Assembly: GCA_005885025.1 (NCBI GenBank)
Contig: VAYC01000356.1
Location: 2,068 to 10,242, forward strand
Source: Actinomycetota bacterium
Lineage (GTDB): Bacteria > Actinomycetota > UBA4738
Direction of reading: 5' to 3'
DNA length: 8,175 nucleotides
Shown piece after piece: positions 1-6,073 of this stretch (the first letter of the stretch is position 1; each line of letters opens with the position of its first letter). The translations under genes and the position numbers were made by a program. The notes under the pieces were generated by a model. The model was given only the letters and a program-made list of their open reading frames with translations, was not told where the DNA came from and ran no database searches.

Positions 1-184
1 CGGCCAATCGCGTCTTGCCGATCCCCGGCTCGCCCGCGATGAGGAACAGCCGGCCGTGGCCGGACATCGCGTCCTGCAGCCCGGCAAGCAACTCCGACAT
101 CTCTCGCTCTCTGCCGACTAACGTGTCGGCGGCCCTAGTCTCCGGACCCAGCGAGTCTCCTATTCTCGGTTCGAGCGGGCTCAC
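1..184 (-). CDS. AAA/STAND-type ATPase regulator, N-terminal fragment (cut by window edge)
   Basis: Only the first 61 codons are present; the gene runs off the left edge. On the minus strand the frame opens with a GTG at 184, the first usable start after an in-frame TAG about 57 bases upstream. A short polar lead-in is followed by LVGREREMSELLAGL (residues 22-36) and the Walker A loop GEPGIGKT (51-58), preceded by the hydrophobic strand LFLIA. The VGRE-then-Walker A layout is typical of the AAA_16 ATPase domain at the front of large actinobacterial regulators (LuxR-family LAL proteins, BTAD/SARP-like proteins, class III adenylate cyclase-like proteins). The effector domain that would tell these apart lies outside the window. 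No strong ribosome binding site is visible. It is transcribed away from ribF, where truB would be expected in most Actinomycetota. The domain call is firm; the exact family is not. Confidence 0.8.
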   Translation of the reverse strand, partial: MSPLEPRIGDSLGPETRAADTLVGREREMSELLAGLQDAMSGHGRLFLIAGEPGIGKTRLA

Positions 185-512
185 GCGCCTATCTTTCTCG
201 GCGCCTGGGCTCCATGTCTAGAGTGGAGCACACGTGCCCAGGTCTCCCAAGTGCGCACACGGCTTGAGGGCCACTCGGACGGGAAGAACAGATCCAATCA
301 CCGGGGCCGCACGAGGATGTAGGCGCCGTGACGTGGGACGAGAAGGCGGGAGATGGGACGGATCGGCTGTCGAGTCGTCTCGGCCGGACAGCTCAAGCCT
401 GCGGAGCTAGGTCCCGAAGGCTGTTGGCCGAGGGGAAGACGAATCAGAACTGGTTGGCTTACCCTTCCTAGAGCCGCAAGGCACTAGCAGGTCATCCTGT
501 ACCCTGCCGCTG
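185..512. other. Divergent intergenic region between the ATPase gene and ribF
   Basis: These 328 bases lie between two divergent genes. I find no convincing coding region: the best small frame (GTG 328 to TAG 471, 47 codons) has no ribosome binding site and an unremarkable product. A short inverted repeat, GCTGTC (366-371) with GACAGC (387-392), encloses a small GAG/CTC hairpin. No FMN riboswitch core is visible ahead of ribF. The ribF promoter box lies at the far right end. No truB remnant is seen. Confidence 0.5.
500..505 (+). promoter_or_regulatory. Putative -10 box of a leaderless ribF promoter
   Basis: TACCCT fits the actinobacterial TANNNT -10 pattern and ends exactly 7 bases before the ribF ATG at 513, so transcription would begin at or next to the start codon. 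No SD sequence precedes that ATG, as expected for a leaderless message. A second TACCCT lies at 460-465. No good -35 element is visible, which is common at leaderless promoters. Inferred from sequence only. Confidence 0.4.
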
Positions 513-1442
513 ATGGAGCTGGCTCGTGGGATCGCGTCGCTGCCTCTGTCCGTCGGGCCGACCGCGGTCACCATCGGATTCTTCGACGGCGTGCATCGCG
601 GTCATCAGGCGGTGATCCATCGAACCGTTGAGGTGGCCAACGATCGCGGTCTGACCCCCGTCGCGCTGACCTTCGATCGCCACCCGCGCGAGACCCTCAC
701 CCCGGGCAACGTCCCTCCGCTCCTCACTTCCATGGACCGCAAAGCTGCCCTGATCCAACAGCTCGGGGTGGAGGTCCTCACGGTCCTGGAGTTCACCGAG
801 GAGCTCTCCCGGTGGCCGCCCGAGGACTTCGTCGCCCGGATCCTCGTCGACGGGCTGAAGGCCGGTCACGCCGTGGTGGGGTCGAACTTCACCTTCGGGC
901 ACAAGGCCGCGGGCACGCTCGCCATGCTGTCCGACCTCGGGGAGGGCCACGGCTTCTCCGTGGAGGGCGTGGGCCTGCTGAAGATCGACGGTCGCCCGGT
1001 GTCCTCGTCGTCGATCCGTGCCGCGCTGGCGGAAGGAGACCTGGACTGGCCGACGCAGGGGCTCGGCCGGAGGTTTGCCGTCGACGGAACGGTCGTGAAG
1101 GGGGCGGGCCGGGGGAGGGAGATGGGGTTCCCCACGGCCAACCTGAGCGTGCCGCCAGGGATGCTGCTCCCCGCGCAGGGCGTCTACGCGGGAAAGGCGC
1201 TACTGGAGGACGGGTCCTTCCTCGCCGCCATCAACGTGGGGACGAATCCCACCTTCGGCGGCGAGCCCCTGCGAGTGGAGGCGTTCCTCCTGGAATTCGA
1301 CCGGGACATCCAAGGGGAGCCGATCGCGATCGAGTTCTGGGACCGGCTCCGCGACGAGGTCCCCTTCGCCTCGGCGGAGGAGCTGGCCCGCCAGATCGGC
1401 GAGGACGTCGACCGGACCCGCGAGCTTCTCCACACCAGCTGA
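513..1442 (+). CDS. ribF: Bifunctional riboflavin kinase / FAD synthetase
   Basis: A 309-residue cytoplasmic enzyme that phosphorylates riboflavin to FMN and adenylylates FMN to FAD. The N-terminal nucleotidyltransferase (FAD synthetase) domain shows GFFDGVHRGH (22-31, with the H-x-G-H site), TFDRHP (53-58), VGSNFTFGHKAAG (122-134) and SSSSIR (164-169). The C-terminal riboflavin kinase domain shows GRGREMGFPTANL (199-211), QGVYAG (222-227), NVGTNPTFG (241-249) and VEAFLLEFD (255-263), where E256 aligns with the proposed catalytic Glu. Length and motif order are normal for the family and no gap is visible, unlike several genes downstream. ATG 513 is the only reasonable start: no other in-frame start lies close upstream. 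It lacks an SD and sits 7 bases after a TACCCT box, so it may be leaderless. In most Actinomycetota truB precedes ribF and rpsO follows it; here neither is adjacent. Confidence 0.96.
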   Translation: MELARGIASLPLSVGPTAVTIGFFDGVHRGHQAVIHRTVEVANDRGLTPVALTFDRHPRETLTPGNVPPLLTSMDRKAALIQQLGVEVLTVLEFTEELSRWPPEDFVARILVDGLKAGHAVVGSNFTFGHKAAGTLAMLSDLGEGHGFSVEGVGLLKIDGRPVSSSSIRAALAEGDLDWPTQGLGRRFAVDGTVVKGAGRGREMGFPTANLSVPPGMLLPAQGVYAGKALLEDGSFLAAINVGTNPTFGGEPLRVEAFLLEFDRDIQGEPIAIEFWDRLRDEVPFASAEELARQIGEDVDRTRELLHTS

Positions 1443-1450
1443 GGGAACTC

Positions 1451-1479
1451 TTGCCCCGCGCGGGCCGTCGCCATAGTGT
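1451..1479 (+). promoter_or_regulatory. Putative sigma-70-type promoter of the secreted-protein gene
   Basis: TTGCCC (1451-1456) and TAGTGT (1474-1479) are separated by 17 bases, the ideal spacing for a housekeeping sigma factor, and match TTGNNN/TANNNT. The start site would fall near 1486, giving a leader of about 70 bases. That leader contains AAGGAGGGG twice (1500-1508 and 1544-1552); only the second copy is placed to serve as the ribosome binding site. Confidence 0.45.
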
Positions 1480-1554
1480 CGGCTACTGCCCAGGCCAGAA
1501 AGGAGGGGAAGGGGAGGGATCCTTTCGGCGAGCCGTCCACGCGAAGGAGGGGCC

Positions 1555-2110
1555 ATGAAGAGATTGGCGTTGACCACTGCCATCGTTGGTCTGCTGGTTG
1601 CCGCGTTCCCCCCGCTGGCAACCGCCCGCTCCGGAAACGCCGGACAAGAGGGTCTTCTACCAGGGGAAGACGTCCCAGGACATGGACCTCCTGTTCGACG
1701 TCCTGCACACGCAGGACCAGGGCAACCTCTGGGAGCCTTTCTTCACGAATTTCACGATCACCTGCCCCAAGACCGGAGACCAGTTCACGTTCGGGTTCTT
1801 CTTCATCGGTTTCCAGATCCCGCTCGTGGACCGACAGTTCGACCTCAATTTCCCGGACCTTCAGATCCCGTTCGACTGGAACGGCACGGTCCGCCGGTTC
1901 GACGCCTTCGGCCACCAGAGCCTCGGGTTCGCCGCGTATGACGGCCAGGGGGGCCTCCAGGACTGTGGCACGGGGGAGCTCAACTGGAAGGCCAAGGCGT
2001 TGGGGGCTGGCGCTGCACGCGGAGCCAATCAGGTGAAGGGGCAATACCACATCACGATCGAGAAGAACGCATCGGGCAAGGTCACGGAGACCATCTCGTT
2101 CTCCCGCTGA
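1555..2110 (+). pseudogene. Small secreted protein of unknown function, frameshifted after the signal peptide
   Basis: Translation should start at ATG 1555, which has a strong SD (AAGGAGG, 1544-1550). It encodes a textbook Sec signal peptide: basic MKR, a hydrophobic run to about residue 18, and an LATA cleavage site after A24. That frame then turns to low-complexity Pro/Gly/Arg sequence. From about 1631 the next frame carries a convincing mature domain of about 155 residues, from ETPDKRVFYQGKT to KVTETISFSR, ending at the TGA at 2108-2110. The domain is rich in aromatic residues and alternating polar/hydrophobic stretches, suggesting a beta fold. Its only two cysteines (TCPKTG and DCGTGEL) could form a disulfide in the exported protein. 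A net +1 base (or -2) between about 1605 and 1650 separates the halves; the run of six C at 1608-1613 is one candidate site. The mature frame has no plausible start of its own with a signal peptide. I do not recognise the family. A strong hairpin follows at once, so this is a single-gene unit. Confidence 0.65.
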
Positions 2111-2121
2111 ACGAGGCCAAT

Positions 2122-2152
2122 GGGAGGCGGCTCGGTCGCCGAGCCGCCTCCC
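2122..2152 (+). terminator. Strong hairpin terminator after the secreted-protein gene
   Basis: A perfect 14-bp inverted repeat with a 3-base loop: the left arm GGGAGGCGGCTCGG (2122-2135) pairs with 2139-2152. It begins 12 bases after the stop codon. No T-run follows, as is common for actinobacterial intrinsic terminators. Its inner arms share GGCGGCTCG/GAGCCGCC with the terminator after rpsO. Confidence 0.8.
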
Positions 2153-2166
2153 GCTCGCCCGTCGGG

Positions 2167-2172
2167 TAGCCT
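2167..2172 (+). promoter_or_regulatory. Putative -10 box of the capA-like gene
   Basis: TAGCCT fits TANNNT and ends 10 bases before ATG 2183, giving a leader of only a few bases. No SD precedes the ATG. The site directly follows the upstream terminator, where a new promoter is required. No recognisable -35 element: the expected position lies inside the terminator stem. Confidence 0.35.
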
Positions 2173-2182
2173 TCGGTAACCG

Positions 2183-3280
2183 ATGGGGGCGAGGGGGCGG
2201 CATCGCAAGCGGGGCGGTCTGGCGCGTTCGCTCGGCGCGCTGCTGGCTGTCGTCGTCGCCCTTGGGCTGGCCGGGGTCTTCGCCCGGTCGGCCTTCCAAC
2301 CAGGAACCACCCCGACCCGGGCTACGGGATCGACGCCGCCGGCCTCTCCATCGGTGTCGCCCCTGGCGTCACCGTCGCCATCGCTTTCGCCTTCCCCCAG
2401 GGCCACCGCTCCGGCCGGCCGCGGGAGGCTGGTCATCCACGGGACGGGCGACGTCAGCGTTGACCCCAACTACATCCCCAACTTCAGGAGCTACGGTTAC
2501 GGCTACGCCTGGTCCGGGCTGAACGGCCTGTTCAAGCGGGACGACCTCACCGTGGTGAACCTGGAGTGCGCCGTGTCGAGGCTGGGGAGCCCGGTGCCGA
2601 AGAAGTTCAACTTCCGGGGCGATCCCGCCGCCTTGCCGGCGATGCGGGCGGCCGGCGTGGAGGTCGCCAACATGGCCAACAATCACTCCTACGACTTCGG
2701 GCCACAGGCACTCATGGACGAGCGGGAGCAGCTCCGCCGCAATGACATCGCTCCGATCGGCGCGGGGGCGGACCCGCAAGAGGCGCTTTCCCCAGCGCTG
2801 TTCACCATCCGTGGCTGGCGGGTCGCCGTGCTGGGTTTCGACAAGGTCGTGGACCCCTATCCCGAGGCGGTCGCCAGGCCGGGCCATCCGGGCACGGCGG
2901 CCGGCCACAACGAGGCCGCCATGATCGGGGCGGTGAAGGCCGCGGCGGGGGTCGCCGACGTGGTGGTGGTGATGATCCACTGGGGGGTCGAGCTGGACAC
3001 CCAGCCCCGGGCGTCCGAGGTCAGCCTGGCCCACCGGCTGGTCCAGGCGGGGGCCGACGTGATCTTTGGGGGCCACTCCCATCGTCTCCAGCCGATGGAG
3101 AGCTATCGGGGACGCCCCATCTTCTACAGCCTCGGCAACTTCGTCTGGCCGAACCTCTCGGCGGCCGGGGCCACCACGGCGGTGGCGGAGGTTACCATCA
3201 GCCCGTCGGGCGAGGTCACCGGCCGGCTCCTCCCGGCCTACATCGAGTCGGCGGGCCATCCCGTGCTCCGGGGGTCCTAA
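2183..3280 (+). CDS. CapA-family (PGA_cap) metallophosphatase-fold protein, membrane-anchored
   Basis: A 365-residue protein of the CapA/YwtB family (PGA_cap domain), named for poly-gamma-glutamate capsule synthesis. A basic N-terminus (RGRHRKR) is followed by one hydrophobic segment (about 17-34), then a Pro/Ser/Thr-rich linker (about 40-78), so the catalytic domain is probably tethered outside the membrane. The domain shows the family's metallophosphoesterase-like signatures: GTGDVS (87-92), VVNLE (124-128), NNHSYDFG (166-173), IHWGVE (265-270), GGHSH (296-300) and YSLGNFV (315-321). All candidate metal-binding Asp, Asn and His residues are present and the domain looks full length. No capB, capC or ligase gene is adjacent, so capsule production is not supported; many stand-alone actinobacterial members have no known substrate. 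ATG 2183 has no SD but lies just after a TAGCCT box. The gene sits in its own transcription unit between ribF and rpsO, an unusual place. Family call strong, role unknown. Confidence 0.88.
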   Translation: MGARGRHRKRGGLARSLGALLAVVVALGLAGVFARSAFQPGTTPTRATGSTPPASPSVSPLASPSPSLSPSPRATAPAGRGRLVIHGTGDVSVDPNYIPNFRSYGYGYAWSGLNGLFKRDDLTVVNLECAVSRLGSPVPKKFNFRGDPAALPAMRAAGVEVANMANNHSYDFGPQALMDEREQLRRNDIAPIGAGADPQEALSPALFTIRGWRVAVLGFDKVVDPYPEAVARPGHPGTAAGHNEAAMIGAVKAAAGVADVVVVMIHWGVELDTQPRASEVSLAHRLVQAGADVIFGGHSHRLQPMESYRGRPIFYSLGNFVWPNLSAAGATTAVAEVTISPSGEVTGRLLPAYIESAGHPVLRGS

Positions 3281-3299
3281 GGGGTCCCGGGGCATGTGC

Positions 3300-3305
3300 T
3301 ACCCT
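3300..3305 (+). promoter_or_regulatory. Putative extended -10 box of rpsO
   Basis: TACCCT is preceded by TGC, giving an extended -10 (TGN-TANNNT). It lies 14 bases before ATG 3320, so the leader would be about 7 bases and could not hold an S15-binding autoregulatory structure upstream of the start. No SD is visible. No clear -35 element. Confidence 0.4.
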
Positions 3306-3319
3306 TGGCTGCACATCCC

Positions 3320-3552
3320 ATGGCGTTTGTCAAAGAGCAGAAGTCCGCGCTGATCAGCGAATACCGGCGAGGGGAGTCGGATACAGGCTCGCCCGAGGTA
3401 CAGGTCGCTCTGCTGTCCAGCAGACCGATCATCACTCGCGGCGGGGACTGCTCCAGCTGGTGGGCCGCCGCAGGCGGCTGCTGGAGTACCTGAGGCGCGA
3501 GGACGTGGAGCGCTACCGGGTGCTGATCCAGCGCCTGGGGCTCCGGCGCTAG
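3320..3552 (+). pseudogene. rpsO: 30S ribosomal protein S15, internal 37-nt loss with frameshift
   Basis: S15 is a primary 16S rRNA-binding protein of the 30S platform, normally 89 residues. From ATG 3320 the frame reads a normal N-terminus, MAFVKEQKSALISEY to DTGSPEVQVALLSSR (residues 1-35). At 3425 the meaningful frame changes: DHHSRRGLLQLVGRRRR starts at 3427 and runs to RLGLRR and the TAG at 3550-3552 (41 residues). Compared with E. coli S15, exactly the 13 residues between positions 35 and 49 (end of helix 2 and the turn before the DHHS motif) are missing, with two bases left over. That is a net loss of 37 nt: 233 present against 270 for an intact gene. As written, translation would leave S15 sequence after residue 35 and end near 3493. 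ATG 3320 is chosen over GTG 3296 because it matches the canonical MA-x-x-KEQK start. S15 loss is costly, so a sequence error is likely. Confidence 0.88.
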
Positions 3553-3564
3553 GGAAGGAACCAG

Positions 3565-3585
3565 GGGCGGCTCGATGAGCCGCCC
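3565..3585 (+). terminator. Hairpin terminator between rpsO and pnp
   Basis: A perfect 9-bp inverted repeat, GGGCGGCTC (3565-3573) with GAGCCGCCC (3577-3585), loop GAT, followed by TCTTCAT as a partial T-run. It starts 12 bases after the rpsO stop. In many bacteria rpsO and pnp are partly co-transcribed; here read-through or a pnp promoter in the following 200 bases would be needed. Confidence 0.7.
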
Positions 3586-3811
3586 TCTTCATAGGAAGGG
3601 GTTGGACCCAGACAGGAACCGCAAGGACCGCACGGAGCCCGAGGCGAGGCGCGGTCAGTTATCAGTTGCGGACCCCGGTTTCGACTTCTCGACGAGCCCG
3701 AGGCCCACCACTGAGAACTGGCCGGTTCCCCTCCCGGGGCGCCCTTACCCGGGCTCCTCGAACCCTACCGATTGGGTCGCCGTCCCGGCGCCCGAGTTCG
3801 AGGAGGCAAGC
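3586..3811 (+). promoter_or_regulatory. Structured pnp leader with a hairpin covering the SD site
   Basis: These 226 bases carry no gene. Next to pnp, CTCCTCGAAC (3754-3763) is a perfect 10-bp complement of GTTCGAGGAG (3796-3805), and the right arm covers five of the six bases of the pnp SD (AGGAGG, 3801-3806). Inside lies a second hairpin: CGCCG (3778-3782) with CGGCG (3786-3790), extended by GGG (3774-3776) with CCC (3791-3793) around one bulged T. Two upstream segments can compete: GGAGCCCG (3634-3641) with CGGGCTCC (3750-3757), and GAGCCCG (3694-3700) with 3750-3756; both overlap the left arm of the SD hairpin. E. coli pnp is autoregulated through a leader hairpin, so a comparable control is plausible but unproven. 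I found no convincing TANNNT promoter box in this stretch. Confidence 0.45.
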
Positions 3812-6073
3812 ATGGTAATCAGCAAGAGCAGGCTCATCGGCGACACGACGCTGGTCGGGGAGACCGGCAAGCTCGCCAAGCAAGCGCACGGATCGTGCGT
3901 GGTGACGCTGGGCGAGACTCAGGTCCTGGCCACGTGCACGACGGCGGAGCCCCGCGAGGGGATCGATTTCTTCCCGCTCACGGTCGACGTCGAGGAGCGG
4001 ATGTACGCGGCCGGCAAGATCCCCGGAGGGTTCTTCCGGCGTGAGGGCCGGCCCAGCGAGACGGCCATCCTCACGGCCCGGTTGACCGACCGGCCGCTCC
4101 GTCCCACGTTCCGTGACGGCTACCACGACGAGGTCCAGGTGGTCATCACGGTCCTGTCGGTGGACCAGGCGAATCCGTACGACATCCCCGGCATCAACGC
4201 GGCCAGCCTGGCCGTCATGCTGGCCGGGCTTCCGTTCGACGGTCCCATCGGCGCGGTCCGCCTGGGCTTGATCGGGGGGCAGTGGAAGGTCAACCCGACC
4301 TACCAGGACCTCGACCTGGCCACCTTCGACGTCGTGGTGGCCGGCCGGATGAACGACCAGGGCTCCATCGACATCCTCATGGTGGAGGGCGAGGCGCCCG
4401 AGGGCTCGTGGGAACGCATCCTCGAGGGCGCGACCATGCCCACCGAGGAGGTCGTGGCCGAGGGACTGGAATTCGCCAAGGGCCCCATCGGCGAGATCAT
4501 CGAGCTCCAGCGGCAGATCGTGGCCGACGCGGGTACGAAGCCGAAGGAGTTCGTCCCCGCCCCGGCCTACGCGGAAGACCTCTACCGGGCCGTCGAGGAA
4601 TTCGCCGGGCCGCGCCTGAAGGAAGCGCTGGTCCACGCCAAGGCCGAGCGGGAGGCGAACCTCGACGCCCTCAAGGACGAGCTGAAGGAGCACCTCGCGG
4701 CGAGCTTCGGCGAGGAGTACGCGGCCATGGCCACCCAGGTCTCGCCCGCGTTCAAGGAGCTCCAGAAGAAGGCTATGCGCAGGCGGATCATCGAGGAAGG
4801 CATCCGGCTGGACGGCCGGAAGCCGGACGAGATCCGCCCCATCACCTGCGAGGTCGGGCTGGTCCCGCGGGCCCACGGCTCGGGCCTGTTCCAGCGGGGC
4901 GAGACCCAGGTCCTGAACGTCATCACGCTGGGGATGCTCCGCATGACCCAGATGATCGACACGCTCGACCCGGAGGACTCCAAGCGCTACATCCACCACT
5001 ACAACTTCCCGCCCTTCTCCACCGGGGAGGTCGGTCGCATCGGCAGCCCCAAGCGCCGGGACATCGGCCACGGGGCCCTGGCGGAGCGGGCCCTCGTCCC
5101 GGTGGTTCCGAGCGAGGACGAGTTCCCCTACACGCTGCGCCTGGTGTCGGACGTGCTGGAGTCGAACGGCTCCACGTCCATGGCCAGCGTGTGCGCCTCG
5201 ACGCTGTCCCACATGGACGCGGGCGTTCCGATCAAGGCGCCGGTGGGCGGGATCGCCATGGGCCTGGTCGCCGAGCTGGGGGAGTTCGTGACCCTGACGG
5301 ACATCCTCGGGGCCGAGGACGCGTTGGGGGACATGGACTTCACCCTCCAGCTGGACACCAAGGTGACTGGCCTCCCCGCGGAGGTCCTGGCCGGCGCGCT
5401 GAAGCAGGCGAAGGACGCCCGGCTGGCGATCCTCGACGTGATGACCAGGACGATCTCAGAGCCTCGCAGCCAGCTCTCGCTGAAGGCACCCCGGGTGATC
5501 ATGAAGCAGATCCCGGTGGACAAGATCGGCGAGGTCATCGGGCCGAAGGGCAAGAGGATCAACGAGATCATCGCCCTGACCGGCGCCGACATCGACATCG
5601 AGGACGATGGGCGGGTGTTCATCGGCTCTCGCGACGGGGAGAGCGCGGAGCGGGCAGTCGACATGATCGAGCAGATCGTGCACCCGCGCCTGCCCCAGGC
5701 CGGGGAGCGTTTTGAGGGGACGGTGGTGAAGACCACGGACTTCGGCGCGTTCGTGAACATCATGCCCGGCACCGACGGGCTCGTGCACATCTCCAAGTTG
5801 GGCCGGGGCCGACGCCTGCAATCGGTCGAGGAGGCCGTGAAGCAGGGGGACAAGCTCACCGTCGAGGTTGAGAGCGTCGAGCCGGACCGGAACCGGATCG
5901 CCCTCAAGCCCGTGGGGGAGGGCTGGGACCCGCCCGAGGGCGGGTGGCCCCGCCAGGAGGGAGAGGGTGAGCGTCGGCCTCGTCCCGACGGGGAGAACCG
6001 CGGCCGCGGCTTCCGTCCTCGCAGGGATCGAGACCGGGACCGGGGCGATCGCGGCACCCGGCGAGAGCATTGA
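3812..6073 (+). CDS. pnp: Polyribonucleotide nucleotidyltransferase (PNPase), with a short active-site deletion
   Basis: A 753-residue 3'-5' phosphorolytic exoribonuclease and polymerase, normally a trimer, acting in RNA decay. ATG 3812 is preceded by AGGAGG at 5-base spacing and matches the family start; the frame is open further upstream to 3575, but that stretch is terminator and leader. Order: first RNase PH domain (about 1-215), helical linker, second PH domain (about 330-560), KH domain (GPKG at 577-580), S1 domain (about 630-700), then an Arg/Asp/Gly-rich tail (about 700-753). The phosphate site SNGSTSM (451-457) and metal-binding D503 and D509 (E. coli D486 and D492) are present. Oddly, GDMDF (506-510) is followed at once by TLQLDTK; the usual K-V-A-G-T-x(4)-V-T-A loop, with the metal-binding Lys (E. 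coli K494), is missing, an in-frame loss of about 10 codons at 5342. As written the enzyme would probably be inactive. The stop overlaps the start of the M16 gene. Confidence 0.96.
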   Translation: MVISKSRLIGDTTLVGETGKLAKQAHGSCVVTLGETQVLATCTTAEPREGIDFFPLTVDVEERMYAAGKIPGGFFRREGRPSETAILTARLTDRPLRPTFRDGYHDEVQVVITVLSVDQANPYDIPGINAASLAVMLAGLPFDGPIGAVRLGLIGGQWKVNPTYQDLDLATFDVVVAGRMNDQGSIDILMVEGEAPEGSWERILEGATMPTEEVVAEGLEFAKGPIGEIIELQRQIVADAGTKPKEFVPAPAYAEDLYRAVEEFAGPRLKEALVHAKAEREANLDALKDELKEHLAASFGEEYAAMATQVSPAFKELQKKAMRRRIIEEGIRLDGRKPDEIRPITCEVGLVPRAHGSGLFQRGETQVLNVITLGMLRMTQMIDTLDPEDSKRYIHHYNFPPFSTGEVGRIGSPKRRDIGHGALAERALVPVVPSEDEFPYTLRLVSDVLESNGSTSMASVCASTLSHMDAGVPIKAPVGGIAMGLVAELGEFVTLTDILGAEDALGDMDFTLQLDTKVTGLPAEVLAGALKQAKDARLAILDVMTRTISEPRSQLSLKAPRVIMKQIPVDKIGEVIGPKGKRINEIIALTGADIDIEDDGRVFIGSRDGESAERAVDMIEQIVHPRLPQAGERFEGTVVKTTDFGAFVNIMPGTDGLVHISKLGRGRRLQSVEEAVKQGDKLTVEVESVEPDRNRIALKPVGEGWDPPEGGWPRQEGEGERRPRPDGENRGRGFRPRRDRDRDRGDRGTRREH

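Noticed and set aside
328..471. Small plus-strand frame of 47 codons before ribF
   Set aside because: GTG start without an SD, unremarkable product, and no sign of selection visible.
440..512. FMN riboswitch ahead of ribF
   Set aside because: None of the conserved FMN aptamer elements could be found, and the probable leader is too short.
1476..2036. GTG-started frame over the secreted-protein gene
   Set aside because: It is the third frame, Ser/Arg-rich, with no SD; the other two frames hold the signal peptide and the mature domain.
3271..3288. Direct repeat GGGGTCC around the capA-like stop codon
   Set aside because: Only 7 bp, with no hairpin or known function; likely chance in GC-rich sequence.
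3701..3783. tRNA-like stretch with a GTTCGAG element before pnp
   Set aside because: No acceptor, D-arm or anticodon arm can be formed on either strand; the GTTCGAG is part of the SD-covering inverted repeat.
3575..3811. In-frame extension of pnp upstream to 3575 (832 residues)
   Set aside because: The extension begins inside the rpsO terminator and covers a non-conserved leader; ATG 3812 has an ideal SD and matches the PNPase family start.
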